A DNA stretch of 10,048 bases from JBKPHS01 sp046729975 (lineage in GTDB: Bacteria > Actinomycetota > Thermoleophilia > Solirubrobacterales > Thermoleophilaceae), in assembly GCA_046729975.1 (NCBI GenBank), contig JBKPHS010000087.1, forward strand, positions 1-10,048, read 5' to 3'. Position numbers and translations under genes: made by a program. Position 1 is the stretch's first letter. Each line of letters starts with the position of its first letter. The notes below the pieces were generated by a model, which searched no databases, was not told the DNA's origin, and saw only the letters and a list, made by a program, of their open reading frames with translations. This document shows, in pieces, positions 1 through 5,483 of this stretch.

Positions 1-1
1 G

Positions 2-331
2 CCACCTTCCCGATTCGCTCTCGACCGCGTGTTGCCCGGTCCCGGCGCAGGGCCGAAGGAGGAGCTCGTGCGGGAGGGGTTCTTCGTGATTGAGATCCAC
101 GCGCGCACCCCGGCTGACGAGCGCTGGGTCTGCCGCGTGGAAGCGCAGGGCGACCCGGGGTACGGGGCGACGCGGGTGATGTTGGGGCAGAGTGCCCTGT
201 GCCTTGCGCTCGACGGCGACCGGCTGCCAGAACGCGCCGGCGTGCTGACCCCCGCGACCGCAATGGGGAGCGTGTTGGCCGACCGCCTCCGCGCGGCCGG
301 TCAGACATTCGACGTCTCGCCCGCCGCGTAG
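2..331 (+). CDS. Saccharopine dehydrogenase-like / trans-acting enoyl reductase family protein, C-terminal part (5' truncated)
   Basis: The frame is open from the window edge, so the gene starts outside; about 109 C-terminal residues are present. The visible part has the features I associate with the end of the saccharopine dehydrogenase NADP-binding family (also called trans-acting enoyl reductase family): a PGPGAGP stretch near the edge, a GFF-x-IEIHA strand, a QGDPGYGATRVML segment, an ALCLALD helix, and a closing GVLTPATAMGSVL followed by a short C-terminal helix and strand. The family's N-terminal Rossmann domain binds NAD(P)H; here it lies outside the window, so cofactor residues cannot be checked. 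Members act as oxidoreductases, in mycobacteria on lipid intermediates; the substrate here is unknown. A GTG inside the frame at position 29 is probably not the real start, because the family-like sequence continues upstream of it. The stop codon lies inside a perfect hairpin. The next gene is convergent. Confidence 0.75.
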   Translation, partial: PPSRFALDRVLPGPGAGPKEELVREGFFVIEIHARTPADERWVCRVEAQGDPGYGATRVMLGQSALCLALDGDRLPERAGVLTPATAMGSVLADRLRAAGQTFDVSPAA

Positions 332-345
332 CTTCATCGCTACGC
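326..345. terminator. Hairpin over the stop codon, possible bidirectional terminator
   Basis: A perfect inverted repeat GCGTAGC-TTCATC-GCTACGC (7-bp arms, 6-nt loop) overlaps the TAG stop of the left gene and sits between two convergent genes. No T-run follows on either strand, so it would be a T-less hairpin as often proposed for high-GC actinobacteria. The position supports a terminator role; function is inferred. Confidence 0.4.
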
Positions 346-356
346 TCCTCGCGCTC

Positions 357-370
357 AGCGCTAGCGCGCT
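357..370. repeat. Short perfect inverted repeat in convergent intergenic spacer
   Basis: AGCGC-TAGC-GCGCT, with 5-bp arms and a 4-nt loop, lies 11 bp after the stop-codon hairpin and before the end of the convergent methyltransferase gene. With the first hairpin it makes a compound palindromic spacer, either a second half of a terminator or a REP-like element. It is short enough that chance cannot be excluded in GC-rich DNA. Confidence 0.4.
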
Positions 371-388
371 CGTCGGCACTTCGCGGGC

Positions 389-892
389 TCACCGCCGGGG
401 CGGCGGCGACGAGGCTCGTAGGCGAGGCCACCAAGCCGGAACCGAACGCCGGTAAGCGGCGTACTCCTCGCCATACCGCGCGGTTAGCGTCGGCTCCTCG
501 TAGCCCCGTACGAATACTGCGACCACGAGCCAGAACGCTCCCGCGTAGGCGAACAGCCACGGCCGCCCGAGGAGCAGCGCCTGTCCGACGATCGTGGCCA
601 CGACTGCGACGTACATCGGGTTGCGCACATGTCGGTACAGCCCGCCGACTACGAGCCGCTCCGTAGGTGCGATCGGCGCAGGCGTGCCGCGACCTTCGAT
701 GACGAAACGAGCGAACGAGTGCAGGAGGACGCCGGCCCCAGCGACGACGAGCGCGGCGCCGAGCATGGCGAGGAAGGCCGGCGGGTGCGATGAGCGCCAG
801 CCCGTCAGCAGCCACGGAACGTAACCGGCGACCACACCGGGCGCCGCCACCAGAAATACCGCGCTGCCAACAGCCGACCGGAACGTACCCAC
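389..892 (-). CDS. Membrane-bound isoprenylcysteine carboxyl methyltransferase (ICMT)-like protein
   Basis: A 167-residue integral membrane protein with hydrophobic segments near residues 8-30, 38-60 and a long hydrophobic stretch at 95-129. The signature is GLYRHVRNPMY (84-94) followed by hydrophobic helices and then an acidic/aromatic tail with EEP (132-134) and RYGEEYAAY (139-147). This RHPxY-like motif plus the E...RYGxEY motif is the hallmark of the ICMT/PEMT/NnrU-like superfamily, which uses S-adenosylmethionine at the membrane face. In bacteria the methyl acceptor is mostly unknown, so I name the family only. The motif reads RNPMY rather than RHPMY, a common variant. The start is GTG at 892, preceded by TACGCT and a GAGGAT spacer of exactly 6 nt, so initiation may be leaderless, although GAGGAT could also act as a weak ribosome binding site. 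It lies 44 bp after the NTF2-like gene on the same strand. Confidence 0.85.
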   Translation of the reverse strand: MGTFRSAVGSAVFLVAAPGVVAGYVPWLLTGWRSSHPPAFLAMLGAALVVAGAGVLLHSFARFVIEGRGTPAPIAPTERLVVGGLYRHVRNPMYVAVVATIVGQALLLGRPWLFAYAGAFWLVVAVFVRGYEEPTLTARYGEEYAAYRRSVPAWWPRLRASSPPPRR

Positions 893-904
893 ATCCTCAG
901 CGTA
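893..904 (-). promoter_or_regulatory. Possible leaderless -10 box for the ICMT-like gene
   Basis: On the minus strand TACGCT (904 to 899) matches TANNNT and is separated from the GTG start by 6 nt. That spacing would place the transcript start on the start codon itself. I see no good -35 box. The overlapping GAGG could instead be a ribosome binding site for a transcript from the gene upstream. Confidence 0.3.
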
Positions 905-936
905 CGATCCGCGCGGGCGGCCTCAGTCCCTGCTGC

Positions 937-1323
937 TCAGGCGCGCCCGCTTCGCTTGGCGTAGCGAACGGCCTCTTCGCGGTGCGCAAAGGACCGCAGC
1001 CCTATCGCGCGGCCATCACGGAGGGTCCAGACGTGCGTGAAGCGGTGGTCCACCTCGGCGCCGCTCGCCTTCCCGCGGCCTCGCTGACGCATCGACGCCA
1101 CTACATGTCCGGCGAGCTCCTCGGCCTCGAGCAGCTCGACGGTGAAATCGTCGAAGGCGTCGTCGCCCTCGTCCATCCACTCGAGCAGGGCCTCGGGGCC
1201 GCGATAGGCCTCGACTGTGGTCGCGACAACGATGTCGGGGGCGCTCAGTGCCTTGATGGCGTCGCGGTCGCGCGCGTTGACCGCCTGGTAGATGCGCTCC
1301 GCGAACTCGCTTCCCTCGGGCAC
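937..1323 (-). CDS. NTF2-like / SnoaL-like domain protein
   Basis: A 128-residue protein that fills one cone-shaped NTF2-like domain. The opening helix pattern (EFAERIYQAVNARDRDAIKAL, about residues 6-26) leads into a DIVVATTVEAYRGPEALLEWM segment (29-49), then DFTVELLEAEELAGHVVASM, a strand with VDHRFTHVWTLRDGRAIGLRSF (about 91-112) and a final helix with REEAVRYA. This order of helix, 'G-x-x-A-L-x-x-W', then three strands with a 'H-V-W-T-L-R-D-G-R' hairpin is typical of SnoaL-like ketosteroid isomerase-fold proteins in actinobacteria. The fold hosts many activities, including isomerases, cyclases and plain ligand binders, so no reaction can be assigned. The start is GTG at 1323, directly downstream of a -10-like box, suggesting its own leaderless promoter. 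It may be co-transcribed with the ICMT-like gene 44 bp downstream. Confidence 0.85.
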   Translation of the reverse strand: MPEGSEFAERIYQAVNARDRDAIKALSAPDIVVATTVEAYRGPEALLEWMDEGDDAFDDFTVELLEAEELAGHVVASMRQRGRGKASGAEVDHRFTHVWTLRDGRAIGLRSFAHREEAVRYAKRSGRA

Positions 1324-1329
1324 GCGCCA

Positions 1330-1357
1330 AAGCTATCGGAGTAGGCAGCGCTGACAC
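1330..1357 (-). promoter_or_regulatory. Probable leaderless promoter for the NTF2-like gene
   Basis: On the minus strand GTGTCA (1357 to 1352; 4 of 6 match to TTGACA), a 16-nt spacer, then TAGCTT (1335 to 1330; TANNNT), then 6 nt and the GTG start at 1323. This geometry places the transcript start at the start codon. No ribosome binding site is visible. It is the best promoter of this kind in the window. Confidence 0.45.
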
Positions 1358-1360
1358 TGC

Positions 1361-1378
1361 CGCTTTCGCGTGAAAGCG
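1361..1378. promoter_or_regulatory. Perfect palindrome next to the NTF2-like promoter (operator or gltA terminator)
   Basis: CGCTTTC-GCGT-GAAAGCG is a perfect 7-bp inverted repeat with a 4-nt centre. On the minus strand it lies 73 bp after the citrate synthase stop codon and directly upstream of the proposed -35 box of the NTF2-like gene. It could be the T-less terminator hairpin of gltA, or a repressor or activator site for the next promoter. The two cannot be told apart from sequence alone. Confidence 0.45.
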
Positions 1379-1451
1379 ATAGCCGCGAGCCGGCGTACCG
1401 AACGGCATGCCGCTCCAGGTCCTCCCGACGACGGGCGACCGCCGGGCGGGC

Positions 1452-2786
1452 CTACCGCTGCTCGATCGGGACGTACTCCCGCTCGCGCTCGCCCGTGTAG
1501 ATCTGGCGCGGGCGGGCGATCTTGGTCTCGGGATCCTCGACCATCTCGAGCCACTGAGCGACCCAGCCCGAGGTGCGCGGGATCGCGAACATCACCGTGA
1601 ACATGTCGGTGGGGAGATTGAGCGCCTCGTAGATCAGGCCGGAGTAGAAGTCGACGTTCGGGTAGAGCTTGCGCTCGGTGAAGTAGTCGTCGTCGAGCGC
1701 GCGCTTCTCGAGCTCCACGGCGATGTCGAGCTTCGGACTCTTGCCCGTGACCTCGAACACCTCCTCGACGTTCTTCTTGATGATGCGGGCCCGCGGGTCG
1801 TAGTTCTTGTAGACCCGGTGCCCGAAGCCCATCAGCTTCTCCTCCTTGTTCTTCACGCCCTCGAGGAACCCGGGGATGTTGTCCACCGTCTCGATGCGGT
1901 CGAGCATCCGCAGCACCGCCTCGTTGGCCCCGCCGTGCAGCGGCCCGTATAGCGCCGCCACGCCGGCGGCCACGGCCGAGTAGGGATCCACCTCCGAGGA
2001 GCCGACGCCCCGCACAGCGTTCGTCGAGCAGTTCTGCTCGTGGTCCGCGTGCAGGATCCAGAGGACGTCGAGCGCCCGCTCGAGACGCGGATCCGGCTCG
2101 TACCGGACCTCGGTCATCTTGAACATCATCGAGAGGAAGTTGCCCGGGTAGCTCAGGTCGTTGTCCGGATAGACGTAGGGGAGGCCGAGGTTGTGCCTGT
2201 ACGCAAAGGCCGCGAGCGTCGGCATCTTCGCGATCAGCCGGATCGCCGCCATGTGGCGCTCGAACTCGTCGTCGATCTTCTTGGCGTCCGGGTAGAAGGT
2301 GGACAGCGCGCCGACGGAGGCGAGCAGCATCCCCATCGGGTGGGCGTCGTAGCGGAAGCCCTCGACGAACTTCTTGATGTTCTCGTGGACGTAGGTGTGG
2401 TGAGTGATCTCGAAGACCCACTCGTCCAGCTCCGACCGCGTCGGCAGCTTTCCGTGGATCAGGAGATACGCGACCTCGAGGTACGTGGCGTGCTCGCAAA
2501 GGTCCTCGATCGTGTAACCGCGGTACTCGAGAACGCCGGCCTCGCCGTCGATGAAGCAGACCGAGCTCCGGCACGACGCAGTGTTCGTGAACGCCGGGTC
2601 GTAGGTCATCAGCCCGAAGTCGTCCTCGTCGACCTTGACCTGGCGGAAGTCCATCGCGCGCACGGTCCCGTCGGTGATCTCGACGTCGTAGCTCTCGCCG
2701 GTGCGGTTGTCGGTGACCGTGAGGCTGTTCTGCTCGGCGGTCGCAACCCCGCCGTCGCCCTGCTCGCGGGTCTCTTGCTCAGCCAT
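1452..2786 (-). CDS. gltA: Citrate synthase (type II)
   Basis: Condenses oxaloacetate and acetyl-CoA to citrate, the entry step of the TCA cycle, in the cytoplasm. The product is 444 residues, near the E. coli enzyme's 427. The N-terminal small domain has ITDGTVRAMDFRQVK, then TNTASCRSSVCFIDG and VLEYRGYTIEDL. The active-site blocks are all present: ILHADHEQNCST (around 244-255), GPLHGGANEAVL with H284, GFGHRVYKNYDPRA with H323, and PNVDFYSGLIY with D379. H284/H323/D379 correspond to the E. coli catalytic H264/H305/D362. I chose ATG 2786 because a GAGGAG site lies 6 nt upstream; a GTG at 2810 would add eight residues encoded by the ribosome binding site region and is unlikely. The first 20 or so residues are polar, acidic/Gln-rich and probably disordered. 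The PRC-barrel-like gene lies 58 bp upstream on the same strand. Confidence 0.97.
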   Translation of the reverse strand: MAEQETREQGDGGVATAEQNSLTVTDNRTGESYDVEITDGTVRAMDFRQVKVDEDDFGLMTYDPAFTNTASCRSSVCFIDGEAGVLEYRGYTIEDLCEHATYLEVAYLLIHGKLPTRSELDEWVFEITHHTYVHENIKKFVEGFRYDAHPMGMLLASVGALSTFYPDAKKIDDEFERHMAAIRLIAKMPTLAAFAYRHNLGLPYVYPDNDLSYPGNFLSMMFKMTEVRYEPDPRLERALDVLWILHADHEQNCSTNAVRGVGSSEVDPYSAVAAGVAALYGPLHGGANEAVLRMLDRIETVDNIPGFLEGVKNKEEKLMGFGHRVYKNYDPRARIIKKNVEEVFEVTGKSPKLDIAVELEKRALDDDYFTERKLYPNVDFYSGLIYEALNLPTDMFTVMFAIPRTSGWVAQWLEMVEDPETKIARPRQIYTGEREREYVPIEQR

Positions 2787-2792
2787 CTGCCT

Positions 2793-2798
2793 CTCCTC
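2793..2798 (-). promoter_or_regulatory. Ribosome binding site deciding the gltA start
   Basis: On the minus strand GAGGAG is followed by 6 nt (AGGCAG) and ATG at 2786. This favours ATG 2786 over the in-frame GTG at 2810, which has no comparable site. Confidence 0.75.
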
Positions 2799-2830
2799 GT
2801 TAGGGCTCACTGGCGTTGCTCTACCCGATT

Positions 2831-2848
2831 CTGACGAAAGAGCGTCAG
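2831..2848 (-). terminator. Hairpin at the end of the PRC-barrel-like gene
   Basis: A perfect inverted repeat CTGACG-AAAGAG-CGTCAG (6-bp arms, 6-nt loop; + strand reading) overlaps the TGA stop of the PRC-like gene. On the transcribed strand no T-run follows, so it may be a weak terminator or a 3'-end stabilising hairpin between the PRC-like gene and gltA. Confidence 0.35.
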
Positions 2849-3186
2849 CGCTTCTTCTTCCAGCCGCGGCCGAGCATGCGGCTGACGCGCCCGGCGCGCA
2901 TGTTCGCTACGAACGTCGGGGCGCCCTTGTCCGGCGCCGGCAGCTTCCGTGCCTCCTCGGCGGTGATCGAGAGGGTCACGCCATGCTCGGCCGTGCGAGC
3001 CACCTCGGGCGCGTCGGCGAACCGCAGCTCGCCCTCCGGCGTCTCGAGCACGATGCCGTCGAAGATGTGCTCCTTGTAGTTGTCGAGCACCGCGTCGACC
3101 TTGCCGACCACGACGCCGTCCGAGCTGTAGACGGGAACGCCGCGCTCCACGGCGGAGTAGTGGACTGCATGGCCCAGGTCAGTCAT
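2845..3186 (-). CDS. PRC-barrel-like domain protein
   Basis: A 113-residue soluble protein. Residues about 12-70 look like a PRC barrel: 'VERGVPVYSSDGVVVGKVDAV' gives the typical opening (G-x-x-V-Y-D-S-x-G-x-x-V-G-x-V), followed by 'HIFDGIVLETPEGELRFADAPEV' and a short strand 'GVTLSI'. The end is basic (GRGWKKKR). PRC barrels are small beta-barrels found in RimM and in photosystem H subunits, and as stand-alone proteins of unknown role that may bind RNA, proteins or membrane surfaces. The start ATG at 3186 lies inside the fourth unit of a heptanucleotide array and has no clear ribosome binding site; the TAAACT box 15 nt upstream could be a -10 element. It sits between a small membrane protein gene (18-bp gap) and gltA. 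Function is unknown. Confidence 0.8.
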   Translation of the reverse strand: MTDLGHAVHYSAVERGVPVYSSDGVVVGKVDAVLDNYKEHIFDGIVLETPEGELRFADAPEVARTAEHGVTLSITAEEARKLPAPDKGAPTFVANMRAGRVSRMLGRGWKKKR

Positions 3187-3207
3187 CGGTCTTCGGTCTT
3201 CAGTTTA
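3180..3207 (-). repeat. Heptanucleotide array across a start codon
   Basis: Reading the minus strand from 3207: TAAACTG, AAGACCG, AAGACCG, ATGACTG. The two central units are identical and the outer two differ at two positions each. The first unit contains the stop codon of the membrane-protein gene, and the last supplies the ATG and second codon of the PRC-like gene. Because the unit is 7 bp, loss or gain of a unit would change the leader length by 7. Confidence 0.7.
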
Positions 3208-3471
3208 GAAGTGACCGATTCTGGCGACTGGCGACTGGCGACTGGCTACTCGGACGCGCTTAGGCGCGACCGGCAGCGGCTCCGCATGAGGCCCGCGGCG
3301 CGGCGGCCGTGGACGGCGCGGCCTGGGATGGTCCGGTCCTCTGCCACCGTCTCCGGTGTCCGGCTGCTCCTCGGTGGTCGTGTCCTGCTTGACCGCCCAC
3401 CAGACCAGCCAGAGGGCGAACGCGACCGGGATCTTCAGGATCACGAACATGTAGAAGAAGGCCCACCCCAT
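3205..3471 (-). CDS. Small single-helix membrane protein of unknown function
   Basis: An 88-residue protein not recognised by family. Residues about 3-27 form one strongly hydrophobic helix (WAFFYMFVILKIPVAFALWL, then VWWAV), followed by KQDTTTEEQ and a long hydrophilic tail rich in Pro, Arg and Gly. The helix near the N terminus with few charges before it suggests a membrane anchor with the tail on one side. The last 14 or so residues (VASRQSPVARIGHF) are translated from a heptanucleotide repeat array, so the C terminus may have been generated by repeat growth and is probably not conserved. Start ATG 3471 has a TAGCAT box 9 nt upstream and no good ribosome binding site. The gene lies 45 bp after the sugar kinase and 18 bp before the PRC-like gene, all on one strand. 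The helix makes it a likely real gene despite its size. Confidence 0.6.
   Translation of the reverse strand: MGWAFFYMFVILKIPVAFALWLVWWAVKQDTTTEEQPDTGDGGRGPDHPRPRRPRPPRRGPHAEPLPVAPKRVRVASRQSPVARIGHF
3221..3248 (-). repeat. Heptanucleotide tandem array TCGCCAG inside a gene end
   Basis: Four tandem 7-bp units: on the minus strand TAGCCAG then TCGCCAG three times (CTGGCGA three times plus CTGGCTA on the + strand). It is coding for the C-terminal tail of the small membrane protein. Unit length is not a multiple of three, so any change in copy number shifts the frame. Thirteen bases separate it from the second heptad array. Confidence 0.85.
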
Positions 3472-3503
3472 CGCCCCCGGATGCTACCCGGGTCGGCCCG
3501 ACC
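3472..3503 (-). promoter_or_regulatory. Possible leaderless promoter with small palindrome for the membrane protein gene
   Basis: On the minus strand TAGCAT (3486 to 3481) is followed by 9 nt and ATG 3471. Just upstream lies GGTCG-GCC-CGACC (3491-3503), a 5-bp inverted repeat that could be an operator or the end hairpin of the kinase transcript. No good -35 is seen. Confidence 0.3.
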
Positions 3504-3516
3504 TGAACAGACCTAG

Positions 3517-4443
3517 TTAGGCCGGGATTCCCTCGAACGTGGTGATGCGCTTGAACTCGGCGTAGCGCTCGTCGATCTCCTCACGCGTGAGGCGCTGCAC
3601 GCGCTCGGTGCCGAACTCCTCGACGTTGAAGGAGCCGAGCACCGATCCGTAGGTCATCGCCCGGCGCAGCGCGCCCTCGTCCTCGAGTGCGTCCTCGCCC
3701 TGCGAGTGCAGGTAGCCGAGAAAGCCGCCGGCGAAGGAGTCGCCTGCGCCGGTCGGATCGATCACCGTCTCGAGCGGGTACGCGGGCAGCGCGAAGAACC
3801 CGCCGTCCGTGAACAGCGCCGCGCCGTACTCGCCGAGCTTGGCCACGACCACCCGCGGGCCCATGTCCGTCACGTCGCGGGCGGCGCGCACGAGGTTCGG
3901 CTGCTCGGTGAGCTGGCGCAGCTCCTCGTCGTTCATGAGCACCAGGTCCACCGTCCCGATCGTGCGGACGAGAGAGTCGCGTGCCGTCTCGATCCAGAGG
4001 TTCATCGAGTCGAGCCCCTTGATGCGCGCGCCGCGGCACTGCTCCCCCACCTCGCGCTGGAGATCCGGCTGGATGTTCGCGAGGAAGACGATGTCGGAGT
4101 TGCACGAGGCGTCCGAGAGCTTCGGCTCGAAGTCACCGAACACCCCGAGTTGGGTGTCGAGGGTCTTGCGCGTGTTCAGGTCCCAGCCGTACTCCCCGCG
4201 CCAGAAGAACGTCCTGCCCCCCGCCACGCGCTCGATGTCGTCGGTGTTCACGCCTCTGTCGCTCAGCACCTTGTAGTCCTCCTCGCCGAAGTCGTCGCCG
4301 ACCGGGCCGGCCACGCGGACGTCCGTGAAGAAGCTCGCGGCGAGCGAGAAGTGCACGGCTGAGCCGCCGAGCATTCGCTCGCGCTCGCCGAATGGCGTCT
4401 TGACCGCGTCGAAAGCGATCGAACCGACCACCAGGAGGCTCAT
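3517..4443 (-). CDS. PfkB-family carbohydrate kinase
   Basis: A 308-residue cytoplasmic kinase of the ribokinase/PfkB fold, which phosphorylates a sugar, nucleoside or related alcohol with ATP. Visible marks in order: N-terminal strand LLVVGSIAFDAV (3-14), the glycine pair MLGGSAVHFSLAASFF (24-39), AGPVGDDFG (45-53), an ND-EE motif (171-174) of the NxxE type that positions Mg, KLGEYGA (202-208), and the signature DPTGAGDSFAGGFLG (229-243) with the anion hole GAG and catalytic base D235. In the substrate region the usual Asn after GG is replaced by His (GGSAVH), seen in some subgroups. Substrate cannot be told; adenosine, ribose and fructose types are all possible. It starts with ATG 4443 and has a TAGTCT box 10 nt upstream. 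It diverges from the quinone oxidoreductase gene and leads a minus-strand run toward gltA. Confidence 0.92.
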   Translation of the reverse strand: MSLLVVGSIAFDAVKTPFGERERMLGGSAVHFSLAASFFTDVRVAGPVGDDFGEEDYKVLSDRGVNTDDIERVAGGRTFFWRGEYGWDLNTRKTLDTQLGVFGDFEPKLSDASCNSDIVFLANIQPDLQREVGEQCRGARIKGLDSMNLWIETARDSLVRTIGTVDLVLMNDEELRQLTEQPNLVRAARDVTDMGPRVVVAKLGEYGAALFTDGGFFALPAYPLETVIDPTGAGDSFAGGFLGYLHSQGEDALEDEGALRRAMTYGSVLGSFNVEEFGTERVQRLTREEIDERYAEFKRITTFEGIPA

Positions 4444-4459
4444 GAGGCGGGAGAGACTA
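4444..4459 (-). promoter_or_regulatory. Possible -10 box of the PfkB-family kinase gene
   Basis: On the minus strand TAGTCT (4459 to 4454) lies 10 nt before ATG 4443 in the 65-bp divergent spacer. There is no purine-rich ribosome binding site in the leader (CTCCCGCCTC), which supports a nearly leaderless transcript. The -35 is not evident. Confidence 0.3.
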
Positions 4460-4494
4460 GTCGCGTGTCGGCCAGTATCGCGGTCTGGTGCGAG

Positions 4495-4508
4495 TAACCT
4501 GGCCCGCC
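4495..4508 (+). promoter_or_regulatory. Possible -10 box of the quinone oxidoreductase gene and downstream cluster
   Basis: TAACCT (4495-4500) matches TANNNT and lies 8 nt before the preferred GTG start at 4509. The spacer GGCCCGCC is not a ribosome binding site. It would drive the six-gene plus-strand run. No clear -35 is visible. Confidence 0.35.
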
Positions 4509-5480
4509 GTGCGTGCGTGTCAGATATCCGAGTTCGGTGGCCCCGAGGTGCTCGAGGTCGTGGACGTGCCCGTTCCGGAGCCGGGGGAGGGTGAGGTCCT
4601 GATCAGGGTCTCCCGGTCCGGGATGAACTTCGCCGACACCCACCAGCGCGAGAACTCCTACCTGGCGAAGTACGAGCTGCCGCTGACGCTGGGCGGCGAG
4701 GTCGCGGGTGTCGTCGAACGGGACGGCGGCGGCTTCGAGCAGGGGCAGCACGTTGTCGCGATGGTGCGTTCGGGCGGCTACGCCGAGTACGCGGTCGCGC
4801 CGGTCGCCACCACCATCCCGCTGCCGGAGGGCGTGGACGAAGGCGCGGCGCTCGCGATGCTGGTCCAGGGGCTCACCGCGTGGCACCTCTACCGCACCTC
4901 CGCCAAGCTCGCCGAGGGCGAGAGCGTCGTGGTGCATGCGGCCGCCGGCGGCGTCGGCAGCGTCGCGGTTCAGCTCGGCAAGCCGATGGGTGCCGGGCGC
5001 GTGATCGCGACGGCCAGCTCCGAGGACAAGCGGCGGCTCGCCCTCGAGCTCGGCGCGGACGTCGCCGTCGACGTGAACGCCGAAGACCTGACGGCGGCGC
5101 TGATCGAAGCGAACGACGGCCGGCGGGTCGACGCCGTTTTCGAGATGGCTGGAGGCCGGGTCTTCGACCAGAGCCTCGACGCGCTCGCTCCCTTCGGGCG
5201 GCTCGTGACCTACGGGATCGCCAGCCGGGAGCCGAACGTCGTGCAGAGCGGGGCATTGATGCGGAAGAGCCGCGCGGTGGTCGGGTTCTGGCTGGTGCAC
5301 TGCATCGGCCGCGAGGGCATGACGCGCGAGCCGCTCGCCGACCTGTTCGGCCGGATCGCGCGGGGCGAGCTACGGGTCGTGGTGGGCGAGACCTATCCCC
5401 TGTCGGAGGTCCGCCGAGCCCACGAGGACCTCCAGGCTCGCCGGACGAGCGGCAAGCTCCTGCTCGATCCCACCGCATAG
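4509..5480 (+). CDS. Quinone oxidoreductase, zinc-independent MDR family
   Basis: A 323-residue enzyme of the medium-chain dehydrogenase/reductase superfamily, quinone-oxidoreductase branch, which passes hydride from NADPH to quinones or activated C=C bonds. The start RACQISEFGGPEVLEV is the classic family opening, so I prefer GTG 4509 over the in-frame GTG 4488, which would add seven residues that overlap a -10-like box. Motifs in order: GEGEVLIRVSRSGMNFAD (26-43), LGGEVAGVV (61-69), GGYAEYAVAP (89-98), LTAWHLY (122-128), the dinucleotide-binding loop HAAAGGVGSVAVQLGK (143-158), and TYGIAS (234-239). The zinc-ligand cysteines/histidines of alcohol dehydrogenases are absent. The loop reads GKPMGAGRVIATASS where an acidic-residue-poor sequence suits NADPH. 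The helicase gene follows after 3 bp, so the two are probably translationally coupled. Confidence 0.93.
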   Translation: MRACQISEFGGPEVLEVVDVPVPEPGEGEVLIRVSRSGMNFADTHQRENSYLAKYELPLTLGGEVAGVVERDGGGFEQGQHVVAMVRSGGYAEYAVAPVATTIPLPEGVDEGAALAMLVQGLTAWHLYRTSAKLAEGESVVVHAAAGGVGSVAVQLGKPMGAGRVIATASSEDKRRLALELGADVAVDVNAEDLTAALIEANDGRRVDAVFEMAGGRVFDQSLDALAPFGRLVTYGIASREPNVVQSGALMRKSRAVVGFWLVHCIGREGMTREPLADLFGRIARGELRVVVGETYPLSEVRRAHEDLQARRTSGKLLLDPTA

Positions 5481-5483
5481 CGG

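Noticed and set aside
1333..2574. A 413-codon minus-strand frame overlapping gltA
   Set aside because: Shifted frame of citrate synthase with Arg-rich composition and no motifs.
2787..2810. Upstream GTG start for citrate synthase
   Set aside because: The added codons are the ribosome binding site region of the ATG at 2786.
2040..2834. A 264-codon plus-strand frame antisense to gltA
   Set aside because: Asp/Val/Leu/Arg-rich antisense shadow without family features.
3260..3466. Alternative minus-strand frame at the small membrane protein
   Set aside because: Arg/Gly-rich shifted frame; the other frame has a clear hydrophobic helix.
4488..4508. Upstream GTG start for the quinone oxidoreductase
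   Set aside because: The added residues are not family-like and the codons overlap a -10-like box; GTG 4509 gives the standard N terminus.
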